This document shows positions 49,361 through 59,981 of a DNA stretch of 64,000 nucleotides, one piece after another; the stretch's first letter is position 1; the number at the start of each line of letters is the position of its first letter. The notes beneath the pieces are model-generated. The model saw nothing but the letters and a program-made list of their open reading frames with translations, made no database searches and had not been told where the DNA came from. The position numbers and the translations under genes are program-made. Source of the DNA: Epiperipatus broadwayi (lineage: Eukaryota; Onychophora; Udeonychophora; Euonychophora; Peripatidae); contig JAQFVV010000206.1 of assembly GCA_028023455.1 (NCBI GenBank), positions 839,861 through 903,860 on the forward strand. The letters run 5' to 3'.

Positions 49361-49503
49361 AACAAAAAAACACAAGTTAAAAAAACTTGCTAATGCTTGT
49401 ATTTATGATAACAGATGGCGTTCTACCAAAAACACCGTCAAGCATAGTTTTCTGTTTACATAAACATCAGAGCGAGTATTCACTATCTCTAACTTTAATT
49501 CCA

Positions 49504-49547
49504 CTTTCAGATCATGATTTCAAGCTATTTTCTATTGTCAGTGAAAG
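49504..49547 (-). ncRNA. hammerhead ribozyme, F2 unit A, G8 mutated
   Basis: On the minus strand: CTTTCA/TGAAAG stem I (6 pairs) plus outer ATTCC/GGAAT helix, CTGACAA, stem II AGA/GCT partly paired, GAAA, stem III TC-AT-GA and UC. G8 is A, which should stop cleavage; the change fits CpG decay. Confidence 0.7.
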
Positions 49548-49912
49548 ACAGGAATAAGAAACTAGATCTAAACACAAACTCTGAGCATTTATGAAACAGT
49601 TTCTATTCAGCTTGCAAGCATGAATCTTTTAGACACGTTAATGTCCTCAAACTCAGCATAGCAAGCCAGATAGCTACCTGGGTCTGATCGCAGTTCAGCA
49701 TCACCACATAGTAGAAGCCTCTGCAATATATATCATTGCAAGAAAGACCTCAAAGGTACATTTATGAAAAACAAAAAAACACAAGTTAAAAAAACTTGCT
49801 AACACTTGTATTTATGATAACAGATGGCGTTCTACCAAAAACACCATCAAGCGTAGTTTTCTGTTTACATAAATGTCAGAGCGAGTATTCACTATCTCTA
49901 GCTTTAATTCCA

Positions 49913-49956
49913 CTTTCAGATCATGATTTCAAGCTATTTGCTATTGTCAGTGAAAG
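49913..49956 (-). ncRNA. hammerhead ribozyme, F2 unit B, G8 mutated
   Basis: Same layout as unit A, with stem II AGC/GCT fully paired and stem III TC-AT-GA. The core again reads CTGACAA. Core-to-core distance from unit A is 409 nt. Confidence 0.7.
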
Positions 49957-50263
49957 ACAGGAATAAGAAACTAGATCTAAACACAAACTCTGAGCATTTA
50001 TGAAACAGTTTCTATTCAGCTTGCAAGCATGAATCTTTTAGACATGTTAATGTACCTTTGAGGTCTTTCTTGCAATGATGTATATTGCAGAGGCTTCTAC
50101 TATGTGGTGATGCTGAACTGAGATCAGACCCATGTAGCTATCTGTCTTGCTATGCTGAGTTTGAGGACATTAATGTGTCTAAAAGATTCACGCTTGCAAG
50201 CTGAATAGAAACTGTTTCATAAATGCTCAGAATTTGTGTTTAGATCTAGTTTCTTATTCCTGT

Positions 50264-50307
50264 CTTTCACTGACGATAGCAAATAGCTTGAAATCATAAT
50301 CTGAAAG
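50264..50307 (+). ncRNA. hammerhead ribozyme, F2 unit C, core intact
   Basis: CTTTCA (50264-50269) pairs with TGAAAG (50302-50307), outer helix ATTCC/GGAAT, CTGACGA (50270-50276), stem II AGC/GCT with loop AAATA, GAAA (50290-50293), TCATAA and UC (50300-50301). Every invariant base is present; stem III has one C-A mismatch. Of the F2 copies this is the only one that could still cleave. Confidence 0.78.
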
Positions 50308-50400
50308 TGGAATTAAAGTTAGAGATAGTGAATACTCGCTCTGACGTTTATGTAAACAGAAAACTACGCTTGATGGTGTTTTAGGTAGAACACCATCTGT

Positions 50401-50439
<39 letters not shown>

Positions 50440-50660
50440 CTCTCAGCCTTGCTATTCTTTAGATACATCTCTCCATAATTGATTGAATGACCTGAAGACT
50501 GTATATTATTTTTCTGTTAATTGACCAAGTCTCAGATCCACAAGTAAGAACTGGAAAACACATTTATTAAAAATCTTTCTTTTCAAACACATAATCTTAT
50601 TTCCTTTTTAAAATGTTATTTATAACCAAATGTACTCCATCCAAGTGTAATTCTATGATT

Positions 50661-50770
50661 TCATCTTGCATTGGTGGTCGAGAGGTCAGCGCGACTGCCT
50701 TGCACTAGTAGGCAGTTGCCCAGGTTGCGGGTTCGCGTCCCGGCCGATGCTATGATATTTTTTAAAAAAA
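50661..50770 (+). mobile_element. tRNA-derived SINE, copy 3, with 12-bp TSD
   Basis: The insert is flanked by AATTCTATGATT at 50649-50660 and 50771-50782. It has an A-box-like TGGTCGAGAGGTCA, a good B box GGGTTCGCGTCCC, the CCGGCCGATGCTATGATA end and an A-tail. It is the best preserved pol III promoter of the four copies and differs from copies 1 and 2 in the middle (CACTAGTAGGCAGTTGCCCA). Confidence 0.85.
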
Positions 50771-50782
50771 AATTCTATGATT

Positions 50783-51589
50783 AATTTCATCCATTATGTT
50801 TTCATCTGTATTAATAATTTAACCAAAAGTATTTATAGTTGCTAACTTCTAATTTATTATTATCAATCTTAATTTTCTTTCTTATAAAAAAATTCATTGA
50901 ACATTACTTTGACTTTTAATTATTTATATTTAGTTCTATTTTTTAATTTACACCTAATAACTCTTGCGTTTTTTTAATCTCTGAAGCATTATATAAGAAT
51001 ATAAAAATTAATGCTTTCTAGTCAAAACTTCAATCTTACTGGATTTATGTCATTCATATAAAATTAATGTTGGTAAATCCTTGAAAGTCTTTATTGCTTT
51101 TAAAAATCTAAATAAAACATTAAGTAAAAATGCACTACAATTTTAAAAAATACTTTACAGCAATTAAATATAATATCATAAATTTGAAAAACAGCAATTA
51201 AATATAATATCATAAATTTGAAAACATAAGCTGAAAGAAAGACATAGATAATATATTTCATCAAACTCAATAATGCTTAGAAATATATTCAGTAAAAACT
51301 TGGCATGTACTTATTTATTATTGTAGGAGATAATAAATTTGGCTGAAAATCATTAATCTTTTTAAAATCTAAATTGGTAGAATATTTAAAAAGACTGAAT
51401 ACTTTTATATTAATACAATAAGTTAAAAATACAACTACAGTAGTAGTATTTACATCTTTGCTCTCAAATATACAATAGATTAGAAAGAAAAAATGTTAAG
51501 ATGGGATATAGAAGGGAACAATAAAAAATATTTTTTTTATGTTAAAAGAGGTGAAGGCTATCATGCAATAAGATCATTATTCTTATTCT
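50783..51589. other. AT-rich DNA with one short duplication
   Basis: Apart from the 34-bp duplication at 51157 no feature is seen. Confidence 0.4.
51157..51224 (+). repeat. exact 34-bp tandem duplication
   Basis: ACAGCAATTAAATATAATAT and the next 14 bases at 51157-51190 are repeated at 51191-51224. Confidence 0.9.
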
Positions 51590-51921
51590 GGCTTGCACTG
51601 GGTGGCACTACAATATGGAAAGTTTTGCCTGTTATAACAGTTTGTGTGATCATAAGTAATGGTGATTATGTAATGTTTAGTGGTATACAACCAATCCTGA
51701 CACATAGGATGATGGTTATTATGGTTATTAAAGAAGCAAAGACACCAATGTTGATAGATGCCAGATTCAGATCTATATGACAAGTGAATGAGCTTGGATT
51801 GAAAACATTATCATTTTCATTTTTGACTCATATCTTTAAAGTTAACTAAAAGATAAATGATGGATGCTAGGGATATGTATTGGATCCTAAGGTCTCAGTG
51901 CAATGATCTCAGATCCAAGGC

Positions 51922-51963
51922 TTATCACTAATGAAAGCCACAATCTAGAAACTAGTCTGAGGA
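51922..51963 (+). ncRNA. hammerhead ribozyme, F1, G5 mutated
   Basis: TTATCA/TGAGGA partly paired stem I, CTAATGA (G5 to A, 51928-51934), weak stem II, GAAA (51948-51951), CTAG and UC. The G5 change should abolish activity. Confidence 0.6.
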
Positions 51964-52373
51964 TATTGAATAAGTAGATACTCGATAAAGATTGTATGCA
52001 TAAATCTTATTGTATCCATTAATTATTCTGGATAGCATTGGGTGGCACTACTGTATGGAGAGTTTTGCCTCAGTAATAACAGCTAACAGCATAGAAAATA
52101 TGATCTTTGTGATGTTTAGTGATTTAATATCATTTCTGCCAAATAATGGATGGTAATTATAGTTATTATAGAACCAAAGACACTAAAATATATAGACTCT
52201 GAGTTGGATTCATATCTATATAACTATACAAGCAAATAAGCTTGGATTGAAAACATTATTGTGTTTTCATTTCTGGACTCATATCTTTATAGTTAACTAA
52301 AAAGGTAAATAGTGGCTTCTAGAGTGTTGTATTATATCCTCGGATTTCAATGCAGTACTCTCACTTCCAAGCC

Positions 52374-52415
52374 TCCTCACTGATGAAAGTCACAAGCTAG
52401 AAAGCAGTCTGGGGA
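52374..52415 (+). ncRNA. hammerhead ribozyme, F1, core intact
   Basis: TCCTCA (52374-52379)/TGGGGA (52410-52415), CTGATGA (52380-52386), stem II AGT/GCT with loop CACAA, GAAA (52400-52403), GCAG and UC. In stem II a G-C pair of other copies has become A-U, keeping the pairing. The mini stem III has a G-G mismatch. Confidence 0.72.
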
Positions 52416-52522
52416 TATTTGATGATTAAGCATTACATAGGGATTTTATGCATCAATTTTCTTGCATCCATTGATTCCTCTGGCTTGCACTGACTGGTAC
52501 TGCTATAAGAGAGTTTGCCTCT

Positions 52523-55500
52523 GTTATAAAGCTTGTGTAAGCAAAGGGAAAGAAGATCATGTGATATCCTTGCTATGTTTATTTTAATGTCTATATGTGT
52601 AGTAAATTTTATATATTTAATGTAAATCATTAAAATAAATCATTAATAAAATATTTCACTGAATAAGAAAAGTTTATTGTTAAAAATGAAAATCATTTAT
52701 TTGAGTGAGGAGATTTCACATCCCATAATAAACTATGTCTTGCTTAATTGGAATATGGTCATTTCCATTTATCTGATTGTAACTGCAATGTTTTTTTTTC
52801 ATTCAATTATTTTGGAAACAATTATCTTTGAAAAAATAAGTCAATAAAAATGCAAATAATAAAGATATAAAGGTTTTCTTAATGTTTACCATAAATTGAA
52901 TTAATATAATATTGTAAAATATTAAATAAATAAAAACTTAATATTACTACAAAACATAGACCGTAGAAACTAATTATATTTTTATCTGTACCTTTGCAAA
53001 ATTCAAATCAATTAAAAGCAAAAAAACAAATCATAGAATCAACAATATTTCATGATAAGCACAAAAAAATTAATAACATCTGATTATATATGAAATTGTA
53101 AAAGAGATAGAACTAACTAAAACAGAACATTTAATCATCAGAAGCAAGCCAAAAACTGAAACAGTTTATTTATCACAATCTAAACTGTGATGTCAAGACA
53201 TATTAACAAAATAAACATGTTGAGGTCATTTTTGTATTGCAATTCTTCATTTATTAAATACAAAAAATAAATAACATATGTTACATATCAGGAGTTATTA
53301 AATATTGAAATATTTATCCTTGAACATATACTTTACACAAATTTATTTTCCAAATGACTTTTTGAATCACCATATACATTACTCTTCTCTTCACATCTCT
53401 ACTTTTACCGAAAACAAAATTTTCTCACTTCGGCAATGTTTTATTTTCTTTTTTAATCTATATATGCCATTCATGACCATGATTGATTTCCAAATACATC
53501 TTTTAAAGTAAGCACAGATACTATTATTTTTTGTAACTTCTTTTTAGCTTAGTTTAATCTCAAAAGGTTTTTATTTTTAGAAAATTACTACCGGTAATCA
53601 GTGATCTAGATTGGTTGTGCAGTTTCACCCTACATTTTTTCATTTGACATACAATCTGTTTTCTTCTTTACTGATAATTGATGAATTGGTAAATATTTCT
53701 GGAGCATTTGTTCTGTGAAGGTTTTAGAATCTAAGATCTGTGTTCTTTAAAGATGCTTCTCAAATCATAAGAATATCACAATAGAGGATTTCTGGGATTA
53801 CTTCATCTTCCAGATGAATAATACTAATTCATTACAAAAAAATAATATGATGTCAATCAGTATTTCTAATATACTAAAATTTTAAATGTAATTTTTTTCT
53901 GATTAATAACTGTATATGAGTATGTTATAGTATAGATTTGTAATTCTGAGAAGCAAACAAACTGCTGAGAATACACATACTAACATTGTTTGGCATGCAG
54001 ATAACCAAAAACTGGAGAGATTAATACAGTCATCCATGCTTTCTTTTAACAATGGAATCTACCATTTATGACTGTTTTTAAAAAAAGAGTACAAATAACT
54101 TGTCAAATATTAAAAAAGCCGAATTAATATTTTTAATCAAGTATGCTAGTAAAAACTGTGACATAGGCTCAAACCTTTAACATTTCTACCCATGAGATAA
54201 AGAATGAGACAAATTTGTAGAGAATTAATGTTGTGTAATTACTAACTTGTGTTATCTATTTGTGTTATTACTAACAAATTGTTTATATTTGAAAGAGTAA
54301 ATAAAATTTAAATTGAAAAGAATGCAGTTTGGAAATATGCAAAGATTCAAAAAGAATCACAATTGTATACTGTATTAAGATAAATACAAGTGAGTAAGAC
54401 TGAAAAAATATAAAATCAACATAGCTTAAGGCCTAAATACAAAAATAGAAACAAAATCAATCGTAAAAAAGCTGCATAGGATCAATAGTATTAGAATAAT
54501 TTTATTTTGATTCCATTTTAGTGGAGGCTTGTTGTGACATCAGTGAATTGGGTCACAATGTTAATATTAAATGTAAAAGAATAGAAAAATATGCAGGGTT
54601 ATAAATTAGGAAAGTAACATAAAGATTTTTATGTGAGAAAATCATAGTCACAAAGGTTGGCCATAATGTTGCTAAAGATAAATAGATCTCCTTATATTAC
54701 ATAAAAGATATATTTGCAAATATATATGTATATTAAGGACAAACATCACTGTTGACTAAGTTTTATTATTTATTTATTTAATTATTCTGTAAGAAAAATT
54801 GTAAAATGTTTTGTGAAGGTGGCTATCAAAAGTTATTTTAGGCTAGAAATTAAAATAATTTTTCTATTTAATATTTGTATAAAATTACAGGACGTACAAA
54901 TTTTATAGTTTGTCTGAAAGTTTGTGATAATTATATATTGGAGTATTTTAACCAGATAGAGTAATAAATTTTATCACTTTTCAAGTATAGACATAGCATC
55001 CTAATACATTAACTACGAAAGTATAGTTATTATATGTGTATGTGTGTATATATGAAAATATGGAAATTTAGATTGAAAGAGAAGATTAGTTGGTTTTATT
55101 CTAAACTCCCGAAATGGTTAAAATGAGAAAAAACAGCAAAAAGTAGAAGAAATTAAAATATATAGTATTTGTAAGTTTATTATAGAAGTATAAATAAAGA
55201 CATTGTGACATAATATAAATACTCATTATTTATTCTAAAATAATTTTAAATGAAAATATTACTATTCCTTTTTTGTTAGGAAAAGACAAATTTGATGATC
55301 ACTTCTTCTAGTTAAGAAGCTGTCAGGGTAAACTTTTTTCTTATTTCCCAATAGAAAGAACAAACAAATTCTAATCACTGAATATTTTTTACTGTAGTTT
55401 TCTCTGTGATGTCAGAAATAACTCAGTGTGTATGCAGCTCACATTTCTCATCAAAGAAAAAGACAGAAGCTAAGCAGGAGCTCTTCCATACAAAGCTGAT

Positions 55501-56977
55501 TGGAATTCTGTCTTTGACAGATTTTTACAATTTCTTGATGAAAAATATAAGAGCGTAATGATAAAAAAAACACTTCTGTTAGATAACTTTCCTCAGAATC
55601 AGCTATAGATTTTGAGGTTTACATTTGTAATAAAGTTCTTTACAAAGGTAAAGGTCAGAAGAAAAAAAATTGTTACCTTTAAATATTCTAAATGCAAACT
55701 CATTCGGAATTTGATATTTTTAAATCAAGTAACATTCTCTTTAAAGATGAAGTTTGTATTGTCTTTCCAAATCAGAAAAATAAATAGAAATACTTTTTTT
55801 TTTTTTTTTTTTTAAATTTTTCTTTTATTTATATATATAAACATGTTTGCATAAATAAAATTCGTAATATTATTTTTTTAAGTACTTTATTGGTCTTATT
55901 TTCGAAACAAAATAATATAATCTGTTAAATTTTAGTACTTCTTAAATAAAAATATTAACTACAAATTTAATTTGTTATACAAAATACGTCTAACAGAAGT
56001 TAATTATTTTGCACGTCTTTATAATTTAAGTTTAGCCAAGTATCCTCCTAATAATCGTAACTTATAGATTACTGTAATACAGCGAACTATATTTTTTGGA
56101 GAATATAAGGATAAGAAATTGTTTCATAATAAAATTTAAAAAACCAGGTTGTGTTTAATTGTTTCAATAAAACTAAAAAGCTTTATAATATTTTTACTAT
56201 ACATAGCATTTCAAATAATCATATTATTACTAAAAAAAAAATTATTTTTGATATTTTTCACAAAAATTAACTTTTTTTTTAATAAATCACGTTTGCGTTT
56301 TAAAAATTCTTAAATTGTATACAATTCGTGACAAAGTTGCATTTGATATAAATTCATGTTTTCAACTTTTTGATTTTTTAATGTCCCCTCCTTTCCATTG
56401 AATTATATATCATTCAATTAATGAAAATACAATTTCAAGGTGACAGATCCAGGAAGATATAAATAAAATTCTACGACTTTGAAAATGTTTTTAAAAGATA
56501 AGCATGTTTATCTGGGAAATATTTAAAAAAACCTAATCTATCTATATTGGCAGGATTCATCATTCATCACTATTCTTTGATCCATTTGCTTGTGGTATAA
56601 CTGCTAATATATGAAACTTTATCAAACAGTCTACCATTATTTATATTTCAATTTTAGTGACTGGAAACAAAATCTTTTCTTGCTTTTTAGTCATAGAGAA
56701 ATTTTGCATAGGATCCATTTTAATACTTCCATTACATAAAAGCATTCTCTCAGTTATTTATAATAAAAATTGCAGATTTGGTATAATTTGGTTTTAACAT
56801 TTTGAGTTTTTCTCCTAAATCTAAAATTTTTTGTTTTATTACTTGTATATAAAAGCTTTGATTTTTTTTTTTAGTTAATTAATTTTGACTAGCTATTTTG
56901 TAAAGGCATAGAAGCCACACATATTAATATTTATTTTGATTCAAATGTCAAAATATATTGTTAAAATAGTTTTTTTG
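52523..56977. other. AT-rich DNA, no gene recognised
   Basis: This is the longest stretch without a repeat or gene call. The open frames at 53305-53511 and 55612-55815 have no motif. A T-run of 20 bases lies at about 55795-55814. The 54220-54290 stretch repeats TTGTGTTAT and ACTAAC in a short irregular way. Confidence 0.35.
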
Positions 56978-57072
56978 TCAAGCGTTGGTAGCTGAGTGGT
57001 TAGAACAGCTGCCTTACAAGCAGTTATCCTGGGGTTCACTTCCCAGCCGACTCTTTGACACATTTAAAAAAA
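56978..57072 (+). mobile_element. tRNA-derived SINE, copy 4
   Basis: TCAAGCGTTGGTAGCTGAGT with GGTTAGA gives the clearest A box of the family, followed by GCTGCCTTACAAGCAG (an anticodon-stem-like hairpin whose loop would read UAC) and B box GGGTTCACTTCCC. The end CAGCCGACTCTTTGACACAT plus A-tail differs from the GATGCTATGACA end of copies 1-3. A short AAAATAGT repeat (56963-56970 and about 57069-57076) may be the target duplication. A free tRNA gene is unlikely given the missing acceptor stem and the A-tail. Confidence 0.75.
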
Positions 57073-58754
57073 ATAGTGAAATTTGGCTGTGAATAAAAAA
57101 TAAAATCTGTGTTAACATATCATTAAAAAAGTTTTTCTCTTTTATAGAACATTCTTTTAATTTCATAAAGTATAATTTTAGTAACTTTAAAGCTGATAGT
57201 AGAGAAAACTATTGTCCTAAATCATCACAAAATGCTTTCAATTTTTCCAACTCTGTGTAAATGTAAAAATATAATTATATCACATCAATACCTCTATTGG
57301 ATATTAGATATGTGAGTTGCATGATTAGCACCAGTTATATTATTGCCATATAAATTTTGCATTTTAAAGAAAACTTTAGTTTCTCCTTTTCTAGGGTAAC
57401 TATTAAAATTGGAATTAGTGTTGTAAGCACACAAAGTGTTATTTATCAGTAATTTCACAGCTGTTTAATAATTTCTTGATGAAACCTGTTAATATATTAG
57501 AATCCCCCCATTGGATTATTTAAATCCAAAATCTTTACTTGGACATTGTGATTCAGTAAAAAACCGGACCCGAAATGGGTGCAGCTTAATATTTTCATGA
57601 TTAGAATTGTCTGAATAATTAGCAATATACTTTGTTTTATATTAATCAATTTTAAATGAAGAATTAAAACATTACAATTGACAAGTTTTGTTTTTGTTTT
57701 GGCATAAAAATAATTTTCATCAAAACGTGTCTCAATTAATTTTGAAGTGTAGTCATTTCACAAAAATAGGTTATATTGTTCAAAATGATAACACCAAAAT
57801 ACTTTTCTTGCTGTTTTACTTTGTCATTAAGCATTTTGCTACCAAACAATTGTTTAATAATTTATTCAATTAAACCCTAATTTCAGCTTTTTGTGTTTGT
57901 GTAATTGTTGATCTATTTGAAATTTACTAAATATATTTGACATTACAATCTGTTATTTCTCTTTTAATGATCGAAAATTATTTCTCCAAGTCAAGTATGT
58001 TTTCTTTTAAGCACCATGACAATTGACCTATAAAATAAATATTAATATGTAATCACAAAAACACTATTAAGCTTTGATTTACTTAATACATTTTGAATGA
58101 ACTCCTTTTATAAAAAATTAATATTGAGTCAAAATGGACCAATGACATTGCAGTGTCTTAACTTCAAGTCATCCAATCAGTTCTATCACAGCTTTTATAT
58201 TACAATAGCAATCAAGTACTTACATATATAAGTGATGAAGTCATAGATACTGTGTTTCTAGTGAGTTCCAATGAAATGGTAATTACATGTTTCTATGTTG
58301 TATGTTATATGCCCAATATCAATTTACTATTTCAATTAACAAAATAAATGACAAAAATGGTTATTTTTAAAAAAAATCTAAAGGACAGTTGTGAAATGAA
58401 AAACCTTTCTCATAAAAAAAACCTCCATATAACTATTAGTTTTCTCGACAAAGAAATTGGAACTGATGTAGATAACCACAATTTCTTTATAATGACCATC
58501 ATTATTTAATGAATAACAATCTATGTGCTATGATTATGATATATGACACTAAAAGTATTTTTAGTTAAAGCTAAATTATAAAGTGATAATAAATTATGTT
58601 CTAAATGTTTTTTATCATGTATAAAAGTTTTTTATTAGATTCTAACACATCTTTCCTACTTCAGTTCTGTCACCTACTGCCAGTTTAACTAATCAACAGA
58701 TATTAAATACTTCTGATAAGCATTGTGTAAATATATTATATGTATATATTTAAC
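57073..58754. other. AT-rich DNA without a recognised feature
   Basis: A C-run with GGATTATTTAAATCC-like inverted bases lies near 57506-57530. Nothing else is seen. Confidence 0.35.
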
Positions 58755-58851
58755 ATATATGGTATATGAACACAGACTATCACATGACCCACCACTCCAT
58801 CTCATATCACTGATACACTCAAACACATATATATCGATAAGATAAATAATC

Positions 58852-58895
58852 ACCAATATATGTATTTCTTGCTAAACCAGCAATCATCAGTTTGT
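58852..58895 (-). ncRNA. hammerhead ribozyme, F3, core intact
   Basis: On the minus strand: ACAAA/TTGGT stem I (4 of 5 pairs), CTGATGA (58884-58890), stem II TTGCT/AGCAA (5 pairs, longer than in other copies), GAAA (58865-58868), TACATA stem III and UA. All invariant bases are kept. Confidence 0.72.
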
Positions 58896-59342
58896 CCAGA
58901 TTATCATCTCTGCACATATATGCAATAAGTGCTCAGTTATATATTAATATAGTCAATCTTCACACTTTAATGGACAGGATTCAATCCACCCCACACTCCA
59001 ACTCTTCAACTGTCCATCCAGTTAAAAATCTGATTATGGAATGCTCAAAGGCCACCCTGAGGCCAAGATTCTTGTCACACTCATGTTGACCTAAAGTCAA
59101 TCTGAGCCCTTGTGTACAGGACATAATCCATTTAATACATATACAAGAGATGGACAGACATCTCTACTATGTAATAACTGAAATACAGGCTTATTATATA
59201 CCTGTATCAATATATGTAATATTTAGGGTATATAAGCACAGACTTTCACATGACCCACCACTCATCACTCTATCTCATATCACTGATACACTGGAACACA
59301 TCTGAACACTTATTGCATATAGGGATAGTAATGATAATCTGG

Positions 59343-59386
59343 ACTAACTGATGATTGTTGGTTTAGCATGAAATATGTATATTGAT
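59343..59386 (+). ncRNA. hammerhead ribozyme, F3, core intact
   Basis: ACTAA/TTGAT stem I (one mismatch), CTGATGA (59348-59354), stem II TGTT/AGCA with one wobble, GAAA (59370-59373), TATGTA and UA. The core is complete, stem I is weak. Confidence 0.68.
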
Positions 59387-59789
59387 GATTATTTATCTTG
59401 TTGACATATAGGTGTTTGAGTGTATCAGTGGTATGAGATAGAGTGATCAGTGGTGAGCCATGTGAAAGTCTGTACTCATATACCCTATATATTACATATA
59501 TTGATACAGGTATATAATAAGCCTGTATTTCAGTTATTACATAGTAGAGATGTCTGCCCATCCCTTGTATATTGAATGGATTATGTCCTGTTCATGAGAA
59601 GTCAGATTGACTTTAGATCAATATGGGTGTGACAAGAATCTCGGCCTTAGTGTGGCTTTTGAGCATTTCATCATCAGATATTCAATTGGATGGACGGTTG
59701 AAGAGTTGGAGGGTGGAGTGGATTGAAGCCTGTCCATTAAAGTGTGATCTGAGCACTTATTGCATATATGTGTAGAGATGATAACCTGG

Positions 59790-59834
59790 ACTAACTGTAT
59801 GATTACTGGTTTAGCATGAAATACGCATATTGGT
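59790..59834 (+). ncRNA. hammerhead ribozyme, F3, one-base insertion in core
   Basis: ACTAA/TTGGT stem I pairs fully, but the core reads CTGTATGA, one base longer than CTGATGA. Stem II, GAAA (59818-59821), TACGCA and UA follow. The insertion should disable it. Confidence 0.6.
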
Positions 59835-59981
59835 GATTATTTATATTTTTGACATATATGTGTTCGAGGGTATCAGTGATATGAGATAGAGTGTTGAGTG
59901 AGGGGTCACCTGAAATTCTGTGCTCATATACCCTATATATTACATATATTGATACAGGTATATAATAAACCTGTATTTCAC

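Larger units (their letters stand above)
49356..50405. mobile_element. hammerhead repeat family F2, locus 2 (tandem plus inverted)
   Basis: Unit A (49356-49763, 408 bp) and truncated unit B (49764 to about 50052) are direct copies starting with TGAAAAACAAAAAAACACAA. Unit C (about 50053-50403) is inverted and nearly identical to A and B. The A-B junction (AAAGGTACATTTA then TGAAAAAC) also exists, inverted, at 44420-44450 in locus 1, so tandem order is a property of the family. Hammerhead cores sit on the minus strand in A and B and on the plus strand in C. The array is bounded by (TA)n on both sides. Confidence 0.85.
51590..52522 (+). mobile_element. hammerhead repeat family F1, locus 5 (tandem dimer)
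   Basis: The terminal block AGTTTTGCCT or its variant occurs at 51621, 52061 and 52511, giving two whole monomers of about 440-450 nt in the same direction. Each holds a GTTTAGTG region, a GAGCTTGGATTGAAAACATT or similar segment, and one hammerhead core; the cores are 452 nt apart. There is no inverted arm. Head-to-tail dimers with one ribozyme per unit are the genomic form of retrozymes. The 95-codon frame across the first unit is a chance opening. Confidence 0.8.
58755..59981. mobile_element. hammerhead repeat family F3, locus 3 (inverted plus tandem)
   Basis: One minus-oriented unit (58755 to about 59220) meets two plus-oriented units (about 59300-59981). Each plus unit ends in CATATACCCTATATATTACA and GATACAGGTATATAATAA. 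Hammerhead cores lie at 58884 (minus), 59348 and 59795 (plus, 447 nt apart). The minus unit is followed at 59222 by TTAGGGTATATAAGCACAGA, a second inverted end, so the minus side was also tandem. Short open frames over this region are chance products of the repeat. Confidence 0.8.

Noticed and set aside
51493-51783. Open frames of 66-95 codons on both strands
   Set aside because: They lie over the F1 tandem repeat, and their sequence is explained by the repeat on the plus strand and its complement.
56978-57072. A possible free tRNA-Val gene (UAC loop)
   Set aside because: A and B boxes and an anticodon-arm-like hairpin are present, but the acceptor arms do not pair, an A-tail follows, and three relatives are clearly SINEs.
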